Shown here in pieces: positions 27,464 through 35,894 of a stretch of DNA of 64,000 nucleotides. The notes beneath the pieces were generated by a model. It saw nothing but the letters and a program-made list of their open reading frames with translations. It did not search any database and was not told the DNA's origin. Origin of the DNA: Lachnospiraceae bacterium (GTDB taxonomy: Bacteria; Bacillota; Clostridia; Lachnospirales; Lachnospiraceae); assembly GCA_017437065.1 (NCBI GenBank), contig JAFSBX010000121.1, forward strand, positions 1 through 64,000, given 5' to 3'. Positions within the stretch are counted from its first letter, which is position 1. Every line of letters starts with the position of its first letter. The translations under genes were made by a program, and so were the position numbers.

Positions 27464-27676
27464 TCAACATCTAAACTCAACATAGGCATTGCTACCTTTT
27501 TCTTTAGCTTCATCAAAATCAACACATAGTACATCCGGTAAATTTCCACTTTCAATAATACTGTTAATTACTTCATATTCCATGCCTTCAATATCTAGTT
27601 TTTTTAGCTTAAATTTTTCAGCCATTCCACAATCAAAACTTATATCTTCGCCTGCGCCATATAATACTATTTTTTC
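27464..27676 (-). pseudogene. FkbM methyltransferase remnant with internal deletion
   Basis: On the minus strand the frame reads VLYGAGEDISFDCGMAEKFK, the FkbM N-terminal SAM region, joined directly to LDIEGMEYEVINS and VLCVDFDEAKEKGSNA from the C-terminal part. About 100 codons of the middle are missing. The second part is nearly identical to the remnant at 17629-18094. Both derive from the same gene family and mark recombination within the glycan locus. Confidence 0.75.
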
Positions 27677-27752
27677 ATATCATTCCTTCTCCCTGTAAAG
27701 TCATTCTCTCTAATATCATTTTCTTCTAACATATTTTGTGTTTGATAACGAA

Positions 27753-30200
27753 TTAAGTTACCTTATGATATATTAATAACCCGTTATTATTTTCTAAACT
27801 TAAAGCTCTACTGTGATAGAAACCATCATTTTGAAACTGTTCTAAATTATTAATATCTTCTAAACACATTTCAAAATCCATTCTATTTAATTTATTTTCA
27901 TTTATAATATATGCGTTATCGTTCTGATACGGTGTTTCTTTATCTTCTTGAATATATACCCCTTGCTTTTGTATATCCTTCATTACAAAACATGTTTTTT
28001 CTACATTCTTAACCTTTATCAAGGCACCAGTTTTTAAATCTATCCGCAACATCATATTAGCTTTCAGTGGTGCTAAGTAAATACTATTATTACGAAGCAA
28101 ACTTCCAGAAAATAATTCTTTCCAACAACAATCGGGTTTAGTCACTTCAAATCCTTCTGGAAAAACATCGTAAATTTTTATGTTATTACTTTCTTTCTCC
28201 CATCTAACAATAAAATTCTCGTCACCTGTCAACCAGAAAAATTTTCCATCAAAACATATTGTATTATATTGTATTGCACGTTCTCCCACATAATAAAAAG
28301 AATAAATATTTTTCTCCATATTGTACTGCATAATCATATTTTTTTTATCTAATGCAATCCAAAAACTATCATCTACTATACATATATCTGCATGTGTAAA
28401 TATTCCTGCTTCTACACCATATTGTTCCATAAATTCTGTTTTCCACTGCACAATTGGGGTAATATTATAATTGTCCATATTCACACACAACATTACACTA
28501 TCTTTTTCCCCTAAAAAAAACGCCTTATTCTTATAACAAGCTACTACGTGGTAGTGCTTTAAACCTTTTTCGCTAATTCCTAGCTTTTCCGATAATGAAA
28601 TGCGGTTAAAATTATTTTTTTTCATATCATATATAACCATTTCATCTGAATAATATGGTGCAACAAATACTTTATTGTCATACATACACATTGCTACACT
28701 CAATTTATTATTCTTCTTTCCTCCCCAACCTAAATATTTCAACCTTGCTTTTTCAACAGAATATTCAAACAAACCAATAGGATTTGTAGTCAAAAAAATT
28801 ATATCTCCATCTATACTTTTCAAATCAGTGACACTCAACTTCATTCTCTCGCATTCTTCATTCACATCCTGTACCATGGCTAATTTTCCAGTCTTCTGGA
28901 ATAACCATACCATAGAACTTCCATCTCCATAATAAGCATCACTCAATGCCACAGCTCGATCCATATACGGAGTATCATCATAAATTCCCCAACCTTCTTC
29001 CTTATACTTCTTTACAATCTCCTGATACTCCTCCAAAAATCCTGGACGCATAGATTTCATTGTTTTTTCAAGCAATGGATGTGGACGCCACAGCAATGCC
29101 GTCTCATCTTTCTTTCCTTTAAACAATGATAATACACTCTTTATTTTTTTCAACATCTTATCTTCATACTTAAGAAAAGCAGCAACACCCGTATTATACA
29201 AAATAATCTTCTTCCAAGTTCCTTCCGGTTTCTGAATTACCTTCATCCACTCCTCTGGAATTTCCAAATCTTCTCTTGTCATACTCTGTACCTTATCAAA
29301 TTTCGGTGCCCCCAGTCCCATAAACTTCTCTTCCAATTGTTCCCGGTCAACCTCTGCCCCTTGTTCTTGGGCTGCCTTAATATACTCATCAATATAGATT
29401 TTCTTTATCCCCTCCGACTGCACGATTACCTTATCCGCATATATCGTTCCCGGAAGAAAACAAAAATGCTTCATATTCTCAATCGCTGGCAGATTATCCG
29501 GTTCAATCTCATCCAACACAAAATACGGCACATACACCAACTTTTCCGTATAATTCCGCAAATTTTTAGCATAAAATCGTGGTTCCACACTTGTCACCAG
29601 ATTCCAATCATCGTATGGATTATGTATAAAGATAACATCCGGCTTTCTTTCCTCTAATTGATATGTCTGCCAGTCCGTTACCTTTATATTCTTCGGATAT
29701 TCCTTCTGCTCATCATGCAGTTCACCAAAGGAACGATCTGAATTCAAATCATAATACGGTATCGGCACACAATAAGCATCACAATCAGGATCCTCTTTTG
29801 CTGCCAAATAAATACTTTCCAACGAATCCCACATTGCTGCTTTATATGGTAGAAACACTACCTCCAGCCTATCTGGTATCTCCTTTTCCATATGTGACTT
29901 GATTATAAGCAACTGGTCACCTGCCAGTGCATAATTCTCCTCACAAGTAGTAACATCTTTACTTTCTGCCAAATGAAATAGTATTTCACAGTAAGACTCT
30001 AATGCATGTACGCTTTCTAAACCTTCTCCATATATCGTTTCCATCTGATTTCCAATTGCAATAGCTCCTTCCTGACAATCTGCCAACAGCCCACTCATCT
30101 CTTCCCACTGATTTCCAGCAATCAGTCTTCCCAATACCTGCTGCGCTTCCTGTAAAGATTCCCATATAGAAAATAACTGTTTCCTAAGTAATTTGCTCAT
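27753..30200 (-). CDS. TagF/CDP-glycerol glycerophosphotransferase-like protein fused to a beta-propeller
   Basis: The start is placed at ATG 30200 (MSKLLRKQLF), 8 nt after AAGGGAG; an upstream in-frame ATG at 30224 lacks a ribosome site. Residues about 100-480 resemble CDP-glycerol glycerophosphotransferase-like enzymes: EVVFLPYKAAMWDSLES, IFIHNPYDDWN, LLWRPHPLLEKTM and YYGDGSSMVWLF. From about 480 to the end, five or more units of about 45 residues recur (NKVFVAPYYSDEMVIYDM, NKAFFLGEKDSVML, DSFWIALDKKNMIMQYNM, GKFFWLTGDENFIVRWEK, NSIYLAPLKANMMLRIDL), a beta-propeller pattern. Two damaged paralogues without the propeller lie at 40.1-42.3 kb. It may attach a phospho-alditol or act as a glycosyltransferase on surface glycans. 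Confidence 0.78.
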   Translation of the reverse strand: MSKLLRKQLFSIWESLQEAQQVLGRLIAGNQWEEMSGLLADCQEGAIAIGNQMETIYGEGLESVHALESYCEILFHLAESKDVTTCEENYALAGDQLLIIKSHMEKEIPDRLEVVFLPYKAAMWDSLESIYLAAKEDPDCDAYCVPIPYYDLNSDRSFGELHDEQKEYPKNIKVTDWQTYQLEERKPDVIFIHNPYDDWNLVTSVEPRFYAKNLRNYTEKLVYVPYFVLDEIEPDNLPAIENMKHFCFLPGTIYADKVIVQSEGIKKIYIDEYIKAAQEQGAEVDREQLEEKFMGLGAPKFDKVQSMTREDLEIPEEWMKVIQKPEGTWKKIILYNTGVAAFLKYEDKMLKKIKSVLSLFKGKKDETALLWRPHPLLEKTMKSMRPGFLEEYQEIVKKYKEEGWGIYDDTPYMDRAVALSDAYYGDGSSMVWLFQKTGKLAMVQDVNEECERMKLSVTDLKSIDGDIIFLTTNPIGLFEYSVEKARLKYLGWGGKKNNKLSVAMCMYDNKVFVAPYYSDEMVIYDMKKNNFNRISLSEKLGISEKGLKHYHVVACYKNKAFFLGEKDSVMLCVNMDNYNITPIVQWKTEFMEQYGVEAGIFTHADICIVDDSFWIALDKKNMIMQYNMEKNIYSFYYVGERAIQYNTICFDGKFFWLTGDENFIVRWEKESNNIKIYDVFPEGFEVTKPDCCWKELFSGSLLRNNSIYLAPLKANMMLRIDLKTGALIKVKNVEKTCFVMKDIQKQGVYIQEDKETPYQNDNAYIINENKLNRMDFEMCLEDINNLEQFQNDGFYHSRALSLENNNGLLIYHKVT

Positions 30201-30420
30201 ATATGTTCTCCCTTCTCTCCACATTTTTCAATACTAATCCTTACTTAGTTAATAGGAAAAACTCTCTATGTATTTATTACAATTTCGACGAATCCATTTC
30301 AGAATGTCATAGTATGAATAATCGTTTGCAGAATACCACAGCACCTTTTATAAAATTACTTTTGCTTGAACTATCAAACATTCATATCCATTCTATTAAA
30401 AAATTGTGTTTCTAAAGACA

Positions 30421-31338
30421 TTATTTGTATTTTTTAATAAATTCTTCAATAGGTAAATAAAAATCCTCGTATCGTTCTCTTATTTCATCATCTGACCAAT
30501 CCCACCAGGCAATTTTATTCAATGCCTTTATCTGTTCCTCGGTGTACCTGTATTTAATAATTCGTGCTGGAACTCCTGCTACTACCGCATAATCCGGAAC
30601 ATCTTTTGTTATCACTGCCCCCGCTGCCGCTACTACACCATTTCCTATATTCGAGCTATTAGTTATAATAACATTTTGTCCTAGCCATACATCATTTCCT
30701 ATTGTTATCTTTTTTTGCTTTTTAATTTTTTCAGACTTAGGATCTATTCCTGGGAAATAATACGCCTCATGTATAAACAACTCATTTGGATAATCTTTTT
30801 CCTCGAAATATTTTCCTTGATATATCATAGGGTGCGTTGTCACATAATTCATTTCATGATTTACAACACATTCTACTCCCTGAGCAAAACTACAAAACGC
30901 TCCAATCGACTTAATCATCACATGAGGTCGACAAAGTGAACCATAACTGTGTTTTCCTATTTCAGTTTTAATATAAAAGTTTGACAGCAACTCCATCTGC
31001 TCAAGTTCTATGATCTTTTCTTCCTGAAAATACTCCAAGACTCTATTCTTAAGTTCCATATAAATATCAAGATTGGTCGAGGTTAGAAAAAGAACATATT
31101 CATCTATATTTATACTCTTTAAAATTGATATATCATGAATCTTTTCACTATACTTGCACTTATGATTATCTATAAGGTATGCTGGTTCAATTGAATATAT
31201 ATCTTTCAAGATGTTAACTGTCTGTATTCCAACATCACCACATGGGTAAATTATTATTTTCTCTGCAAGTGTTCGCCCCCCCATATCAAAAATACGTTCG
31301 ATACTCCGAGTAATCTCTGCTGTAATTGTCTTGCTCAT
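30421..31338 (-). CDS. Hexapeptide-repeat (CatB-type) acetyltransferase with N-terminal Rossmann-like module
   Basis: Residues about 25-120 form the accessory module (IIIYPCGDVGIQTVNIL, YVLFLTSTN). From about 120 a left-handed beta-helix acetyltransferase follows: ITIGNDVWLGQNVIIT, GNGVVAAAGAVITKDVPDYA and AGVPARIIKYRYTEEQ, plus the catalytic-histidine region NHEMNYVTTHP. Such enzymes O- or N-acetylate sugars using acetyl-CoA. The closing WWDWSDDEI motif is usual for the family. It is preceded by the four-domain fusion gene with a 130-nt gap. Confidence 0.88.
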   Translation of the reverse strand: MSKTITAEITRSIERIFDMGGRTLAEKIIIYPCGDVGIQTVNILKDIYSIEPAYLIDNHKCKYSEKIHDISILKSINIDEYVLFLTSTNLDIYMELKNRVLEYFQEEKIIELEQMELLSNFYIKTEIGKHSYGSLCRPHVMIKSIGAFCSFAQGVECVVNHEMNYVTTHPMIYQGKYFEEKDYPNELFIHEAYYFPGIDPKSEKIKKQKKITIGNDVWLGQNVIITNSSNIGNGVVAAAGAVITKDVPDYAVVAGVPARIIKYRYTEEQIKALNKIAWWDWSDDEIRERYEDFYLPIEEFIKKYK

Positions 31339-31468
31339 TGTGTTATTTTCCCTTCAAATTTCTTAATCTCTACACCAAACAGTTTTTACTGTAGTTCGCA
31401 AAGTTTGCTTTCCATCAAGCAAAGAACCCACACCACACGTTCTCCACACAAAAAACTCACCAACATAC

Positions 31469-33907
31469 CTACGCAATTATATTTTTCGTAGGATTCCACA
31501 GTATTTTCTTTTCTTCAACTTCCTGTTGAACTAGTTCATATTTAATTTTTTCAAACAACCATTGAGCCTCAACAGCAACTATCAAATAATCATATTGATA
31601 TTTACATATTTTATCCACTGTCTCCACCGGCCAATGTTCTTTTTTCTTTATATCAACGGCATTTTTATCTACCCATGCCACAATCTCAGCCTCATTATCA
31701 TAAGCTATAGACTCATAGTATGATATCCCTACTTTACCAGCTCCATACAAGATAACTTTTTTTCCTTTTAATCTTCCATAATATGGATAATAATAGCGCG
31801 TATACTTACTTGACAACCCTATTGCCATTTCCCGTAAATTAACACTATCTCTATCTATTTTTCTAAGCCATAACCTTTCATAAGTATGTCCACTAACTGC
31901 TTTAATTAATGTTTCTTTAATTAAAAACATATCATACAAACCAAACTTTCCCCAATCATATCTATCTTCCATTGGATGTACTCGATAATAATAGCCACAT
32001 TCATCAACTAATTTAATTTTATTTGTTTTTAATAAATACAACGAATAAAGAAGATAATCTTCCCCTAATGTTAGACTTTCATCAACTAATTTGTGTACTG
32101 TCCTAAGTATATCCGTTTTAAAAATCTTATTCCACAAAGTCACACTCGGTCTTCTAACACAAGTACTTTCAAACAAAAACTTCTCTATTTCTGTTCCGTT
32201 ATATTCTTTAGCATTCATTTTTATTTTTCTTATTGATATTTTTGCTTGTTCTTTTATGAAAGCTCCGTCATAAGCAACTACATTCTCATCAAAATCAAAA
32301 TATCCTGAACAAAGCAAATCCGCATCACCCATTTGTTGTATTAGCTTTTCAAAATAATCTATATCTACGTAATCGTCTGAATCAACAAACGCTATCTTAC
32401 TACCTTTTGCCTCATCAATTCCTGTATTCCTTGCATTTACAACTCCTTTATGATCATTTTTTATTATTCTCACGTTTACATTCGTAGTATAATTCTTGAT
32501 TATTCTTTCACATATACTTATAGATTCATCCGTAGACCCATCATCAACTAAAATAATCTCAAGTTCCTTATATGTTTGTAACACTAAACTTTTCAGACAT
32601 CTTTCAACATATTTTGCCGAATTATATATTGGTACTATGACGCTAAGTAATTCAGTACATCCATTTGTTATCTTTTGTATCTCACTGTTATTCGAATAAT
32701 CATTATTTAAAAGTTCTTCATATTCCAAAGGCGTTTTGGTTTGTATATGTGCCTTTATAGCCGCACGTTGCAGATTTCTACCATTACAATATCTACAAGC
32801 CTCCAAATATTTTCTTTCAAATAAGAATTTCATTATATCTTCACCTGAAAGTTTATCTGAAATTTCCAAACTATCTTTTTGCATTTCTTCTTTATACATT
32901 GCTCCTAGATTTGCCGCGTTTGCTGCATATGCACAATTATACAGTCTGTTATTAAGTATTGTCGGTATATTACGACATTCACAATTTGAATAAATATCCA
33001 TTAATTCATATCTATCACATTCATGTCTTTCCAATTTACCACAATCCTGCCAAAACTCTTCTTTTGAAACAAAATATCTTACCCTATTATCAGTACACCA
33101 ATCTATCCACTGCTCTAATTTTCTTGATAATTCGCCATAATCTGAAAAGAATATAATAATCTTTGATTCCTTTAAATATTCAAGCACTTTTTCATCCGGA
33201 AATATTGTTCCATTAGAATATATTTCGATCCGTTCAATTTTAGGATTATTTTTAAATTTTTGAATTATTTTTATAAATTCAGAATTAACAAATGGTTCTC
33301 CACCCAAAATTCTAAGTCCCAAGAGCTTATCTATCCTATTTAAAAATATTTCGATACTGTCACATAATTCATCAATATTTATATTTTTTGGTTTTTTATA
33401 ATATTGCATTAAATTTGCACAACTTTCACATCTTAACGAACAACGCTCCGTAACCATAGCATCGATGTTAGGAACGTATTTTTTTTCCGGATATTTATAC
33501 ACATCTTCAACAAAATAATAGCCTTCTCTTACAGTATATATTTTTTTATATTTCTCATCAGCACCTATCATAACTTCATCATAATCAAACTGTTCAAGCA
33601 ACTCTCTTGTACTATATATTTCTTCTATCCCATATTCATTAAGTCTCTTTATTTCTTTGTACACATTATTATTTTCAGCAAATAATATAATCATATCTTG
33701 CTTTTCCCGAACCATTCTTAACATATCTTCAAACAAAATGTTCTTATAAAATATTGTCTCACTTGTATCCGTATCATTCACATAAAAACATCCTTTAATA
33801 TTTAGTTTTTCGAGGTAACATGTTACTATAAATTGCATTTCTAAAGAACCATACAATATAATTTTCTCGTTCTGATATTGATCACTTTTAAATGTTTTGA
33901 TTTTCAT
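31469..33907 (-). CDS. Four-part fusion: Rossmann-like module, radical SAM, GT2, Rossmann-like module
   Basis: An 812-residue protein with four parts. Residues 15-105 are a module (KIILYGSLEMQFIVTCY). Residues 145-380 are a radical-SAM domain with C156-x3-C160-x2-C163, RILGGEPFVNSE and a last CRYC (371-374). Residues 420-700 are a GT2 transferase with SVIVPIYN (422-429), VDDGSTD (454-460) and DSDDY (509-513). The last 100 residues are a second module (KKVILYGAGKVGISYYES, YLIVAVEAQ). Fusion implies that a radical modification and a glycosyl transfer act on the same glycan or in one complex. It is the first gene of the locus in transcription order, with an IS110 remnant upstream. It has GGGAGGAAGG before ATG 33907. 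Confidence 0.87.
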   Translation of the reverse strand: MKIKTFKSDQYQNEKIILYGSLEMQFIVTCYLEKLNIKGCFYVNDTDTSETIFYKNILFEDMLRMVREKQDMIILFAENNNVYKEIKRLNEYGIEEIYSTRELLEQFDYDEVMIGADEKYKKIYTVREGYYFVEDVYKYPEKKYVPNIDAMVTERCSLRCESCANLMQYYKKPKNINIDELCDSIEIFLNRIDKLLGLRILGGEPFVNSEFIKIIQKFKNNPKIERIEIYSNGTIFPDEKVLEYLKESKIIIFFSDYGELSRKLEQWIDWCTDNRVRYFVSKEEFWQDCGKLERHECDRYELMDIYSNCECRNIPTILNNRLYNCAYAANAANLGAMYKEEMQKDSLEISDKLSGEDIMKFLFERKYLEACRYCNGRNLQRAAIKAHIQTKTPLEYEELLNNDYSNNSEIQKITNGCTELLSVIVPIYNSAKYVERCLKSLVLQTYKELEIILVDDGSTDESISICERIIKNYTTNVNVRIIKNDHKGVVNARNTGIDEAKGSKIAFVDSDDYVDIDYFEKLIQQMGDADLLCSGYFDFDENVVAYDGAFIKEQAKISIRKIKMNAKEYNGTEIEKFLFESTCVRRPSVTLWNKIFKTDILRTVHKLVDESLTLGEDYLLYSLYLLKTNKIKLVDECGYYYRVHPMEDRYDWGKFGLYDMFLIKETLIKAVSGHTYERLWLRKIDRDSVNLREMAIGLSSKYTRYYYPYYGRLKGKKVILYGAGKVGISYYESIAYDNEAEIVAWVDKNAVDIKKKEHWPVETVDKICKYQYDYLIVAVEAQWLFEKIKYELVQQEVEEKKILWNPTKNIIA

Positions 33908-33957
33908 TTTCCTTCCTCCCGATTAACAAGCTAATTTCTCGTAATATTTTCATATTT

Positions 33958-34157
33958 ATATTCCGCCTTTCTGCGAAAGGCACCGATGGGGTCATGAAAC
34001 CCGCCCACTGACTTCCGCTTTCTAATCTATTTCCCTTCTAATATTATTTTCTTAATAAGACTGACACACTACAGAACACGTGGAGGTGAGGGCGGGGCTG
34101 TATAGCGGCGACCTCGCATATTTATATGTTGTCGGTCATCCGTTAAGGCATCAATGA
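33958..34157 (+). other. Non-coding, hairpin-rich 5' end of an IS110-type element
   Basis: The stretch contains GCCTTT-CTGCG-AAAGGC and GGGT-CATGA-AACCC hairpins close together, then a GC-richer segment (GTGGAGGTGAGGGCGGGG) unlike its AT-rich surroundings. It precedes an IS110-type transposase remnant on the same strand. IS110 elements encode their bridge RNA in such a terminal non-coding region. Whether this is a bridge-RNA relic is inference. Confidence 0.4.
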
Positions 34158-34307
34158 ATGGCGCATAACCATAGCCCGCAAACTTATCTCTTCCAAAGTC
34201 GACTCGATTTTGCCGGATGGCCAGTCACTGTCAGTTTTATTACTATAAATCTCTGGAGGTTCTTATATTGTCTTTTAAAATTTTTCGTTTTAATTGTTGT
34301 GGACTTG

Positions 34308-34802
34308 ATGTCCACAAAACGTGGATTTATGCTGGCTCATCCTGGGGAATTGTTTGACGTAACATCATTTGTTGACGGGCGGTATAAAACACCAGTTGAA
34401 GAAATTCAGGCTGCTCTTGATCTGATTCGTACTGTTCCCGTATTCGACAAAAATCCTATGACTGCTATCCAAGTCCTTTCTGAAATCGGTGGTGATATGT
34501 CTGTTTTCCCCTCAGCCAAGCACCTCGTTTCATGGGCAGGATGTTGTCCACGCAATGACCAAAGCAACAATAAAATAAAATCGACTAGAATTTCCCGTGC
34601 CGGTTCTTATTTTAAACCAGTTCTGGTACAAGTTGCAAATGCTTTATTGCGTTCTAAAAAACATCCTGAAATAACCGACCGCTACAAGCGTATCAAAACA
34701 CATCCTGTGAATGAGTCGAAAGTTTTGACCACTTCACAGACACTTAATCTCCTCAAGCAACGTGGTTACACCATCAAAGATGATGCTATTCCTGCTTCCT
34801 GA
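34308..34802 (+). pseudogene. IS110-family transposase remnant (C-terminal domain)
   Basis: The recognisable part begins STKRGFMLAHPGELFDVTSF and, after an apparent internal deletion behind IQAAL, continues DLIRTVPVFDKNPMTAIQVL, CCPRNDQSNNKIKSTRIS and FKPVLVQVANALLRSKK, the transposase_20 domain with its SWAGCCP motif. The catalytic N-terminal DEDD domain is missing; the frame runs upstream to 34158 but that part is not transposase-like. It is a different IS110 lineage from the remnant at 21.4-22.3 kb. Confidence 0.78.
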
Positions 34803-34831
34803 TTAGGTGTTGTGTCTATATTTATTTTTCA

Positions 34832-34852
34832 AAACCACCCTCAGGATGGTTT
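34832..34852. terminator. Bidirectional terminator-like hairpin
   Basis: AAACCACCC-TCA-GGATGGTTT pairs almost fully (one bulge) and has T-rich sequence on the plus-strand side and A-rich sequence before it. It lies between the IS110 remnant and the MBL-fold gene, whose 3' ends face each other, and could stop both. Confidence 0.5.
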
Positions 34853-34933
34853 GTTTGCTATGCAATTTTTCTTTTCTCTAACCACTACCTATTTGTTTCA
34901 AACTTTATCCTCTCCATGTATCGTACCATCATA

Positions 34934-35773
34934 CTATTTCTTATAAACTATCCTTTCACCCAAGACCGGCAGGGCAAATTTCCTTGAAGTGTCCCTCTCC
35001 CAAAAACTCTCCACAAAATGAAGCGGATTACAGGTGTTACCTTTTATCATATCGTAATGCATGGGTATCGTTAAATCCGCTAAAATCTCAATTGCAAAGA
35101 TAGCAGCTTCTCCAGCTGACATATTACCAATGATTTCATTTCGTTCCCTATAATAATCTCCACCATTAATGGGAATCATTAACACATTTGGTGCACCCAT
35201 ACTCTTTACGGATTCCAACAATTTATCTGTAATATAGGTATCTCCCATATGGAGTAAGTGAATCCCATTCACTTCCATATCATATGCCAAACTCCATGCC
35301 TTACCATTCGCATCTGTTCTATGTACCGGATGGGCGGTAGAAATCGCACGGATTGTTATATCTTCCAACTCTACACTTTCAAATGTATCCAGTTCAATAA
35401 TCCTTTCCGAACTTAACCCCAATCGAATCATCTGTTCCTTACAACTTCCCGGAACAATAAATACTGTATTGGAATTACCATTATTCAACCCTATTATTGT
35501 ATCTTTCGCCATATGATCTATATGTTCGTGTGTACACAGAACATAATCTGCACAAACTTCACCTACACTAAATGGCGGTTCATAACATCGAAGTGATTTT
35601 CCTACATCATCAACAATGTCATTAAATACAGCATCAATAAAGATCATTTTTTTTCCTTTTATTGCAAAACCACACTGCCCTAGATACCATATAGCGACCT
35701 CACCTTCAGACACTTGCGTACTTTCCATCTCATATACTAATTTTCTTCCTTTTTTATACCACTCTCTTCGCAC
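34934..35773 (-). CDS. Metallo-beta-lactamase-fold hydrolase (UlaG/YtxM-like)
   Basis: Residues about 25-270 form an MBL-fold hydrolase: VAIWYLGQCGFAIKGK, the metal-binding THEHIDHM, HLLHMGD and PMHYDMI near the C-terminus. The pattern resembles UlaG-type lactonases and other small MBL proteins that act on sugar lactones or phosphodiesters. Its neighbour is an IlvD/Edd-type dehydratase, so a role in sugar-acid metabolism is plausible but unproven. The predicted start is GTG 35773 with a weak ribosome site; ATG 35728 is an alternative. The gene precedes an IS110 remnant in the opposite orientation. Confidence 0.82.
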   Translation of the reverse strand: MRREWYKKGRKLVYEMESTQVSEGEVAIWYLGQCGFAIKGKKMIFIDAVFNDIVDDVGKSLRCYEPPFSVGEVCADYVLCTHEHIDHMAKDTIIGLNNGNSNTVFIVPGSCKEQMIRLGLSSERIIELDTFESVELEDITIRAISTAHPVHRTDANGKAWSLAYDMEVNGIHLLHMGDTYITDKLLESVKSMGAPNVLMIPINGGDYYRERNEIIGNMSAGEAAIFAIEILADLTIPMHYDMIKGNTCNPLHFVESFWERDTSRKFALPVLGERIVYKK

Positions 35774-35894
35774 GTCTCTTATTCCTTATACCTCAATCCT
35801 TACTCATATTTCCCTACTTGGGGAACAAAAAAAACAACTATATTAATTTAACACCTGATGTATTTTTCGGTAAAATGTCCTGTTTTCCCTATGT

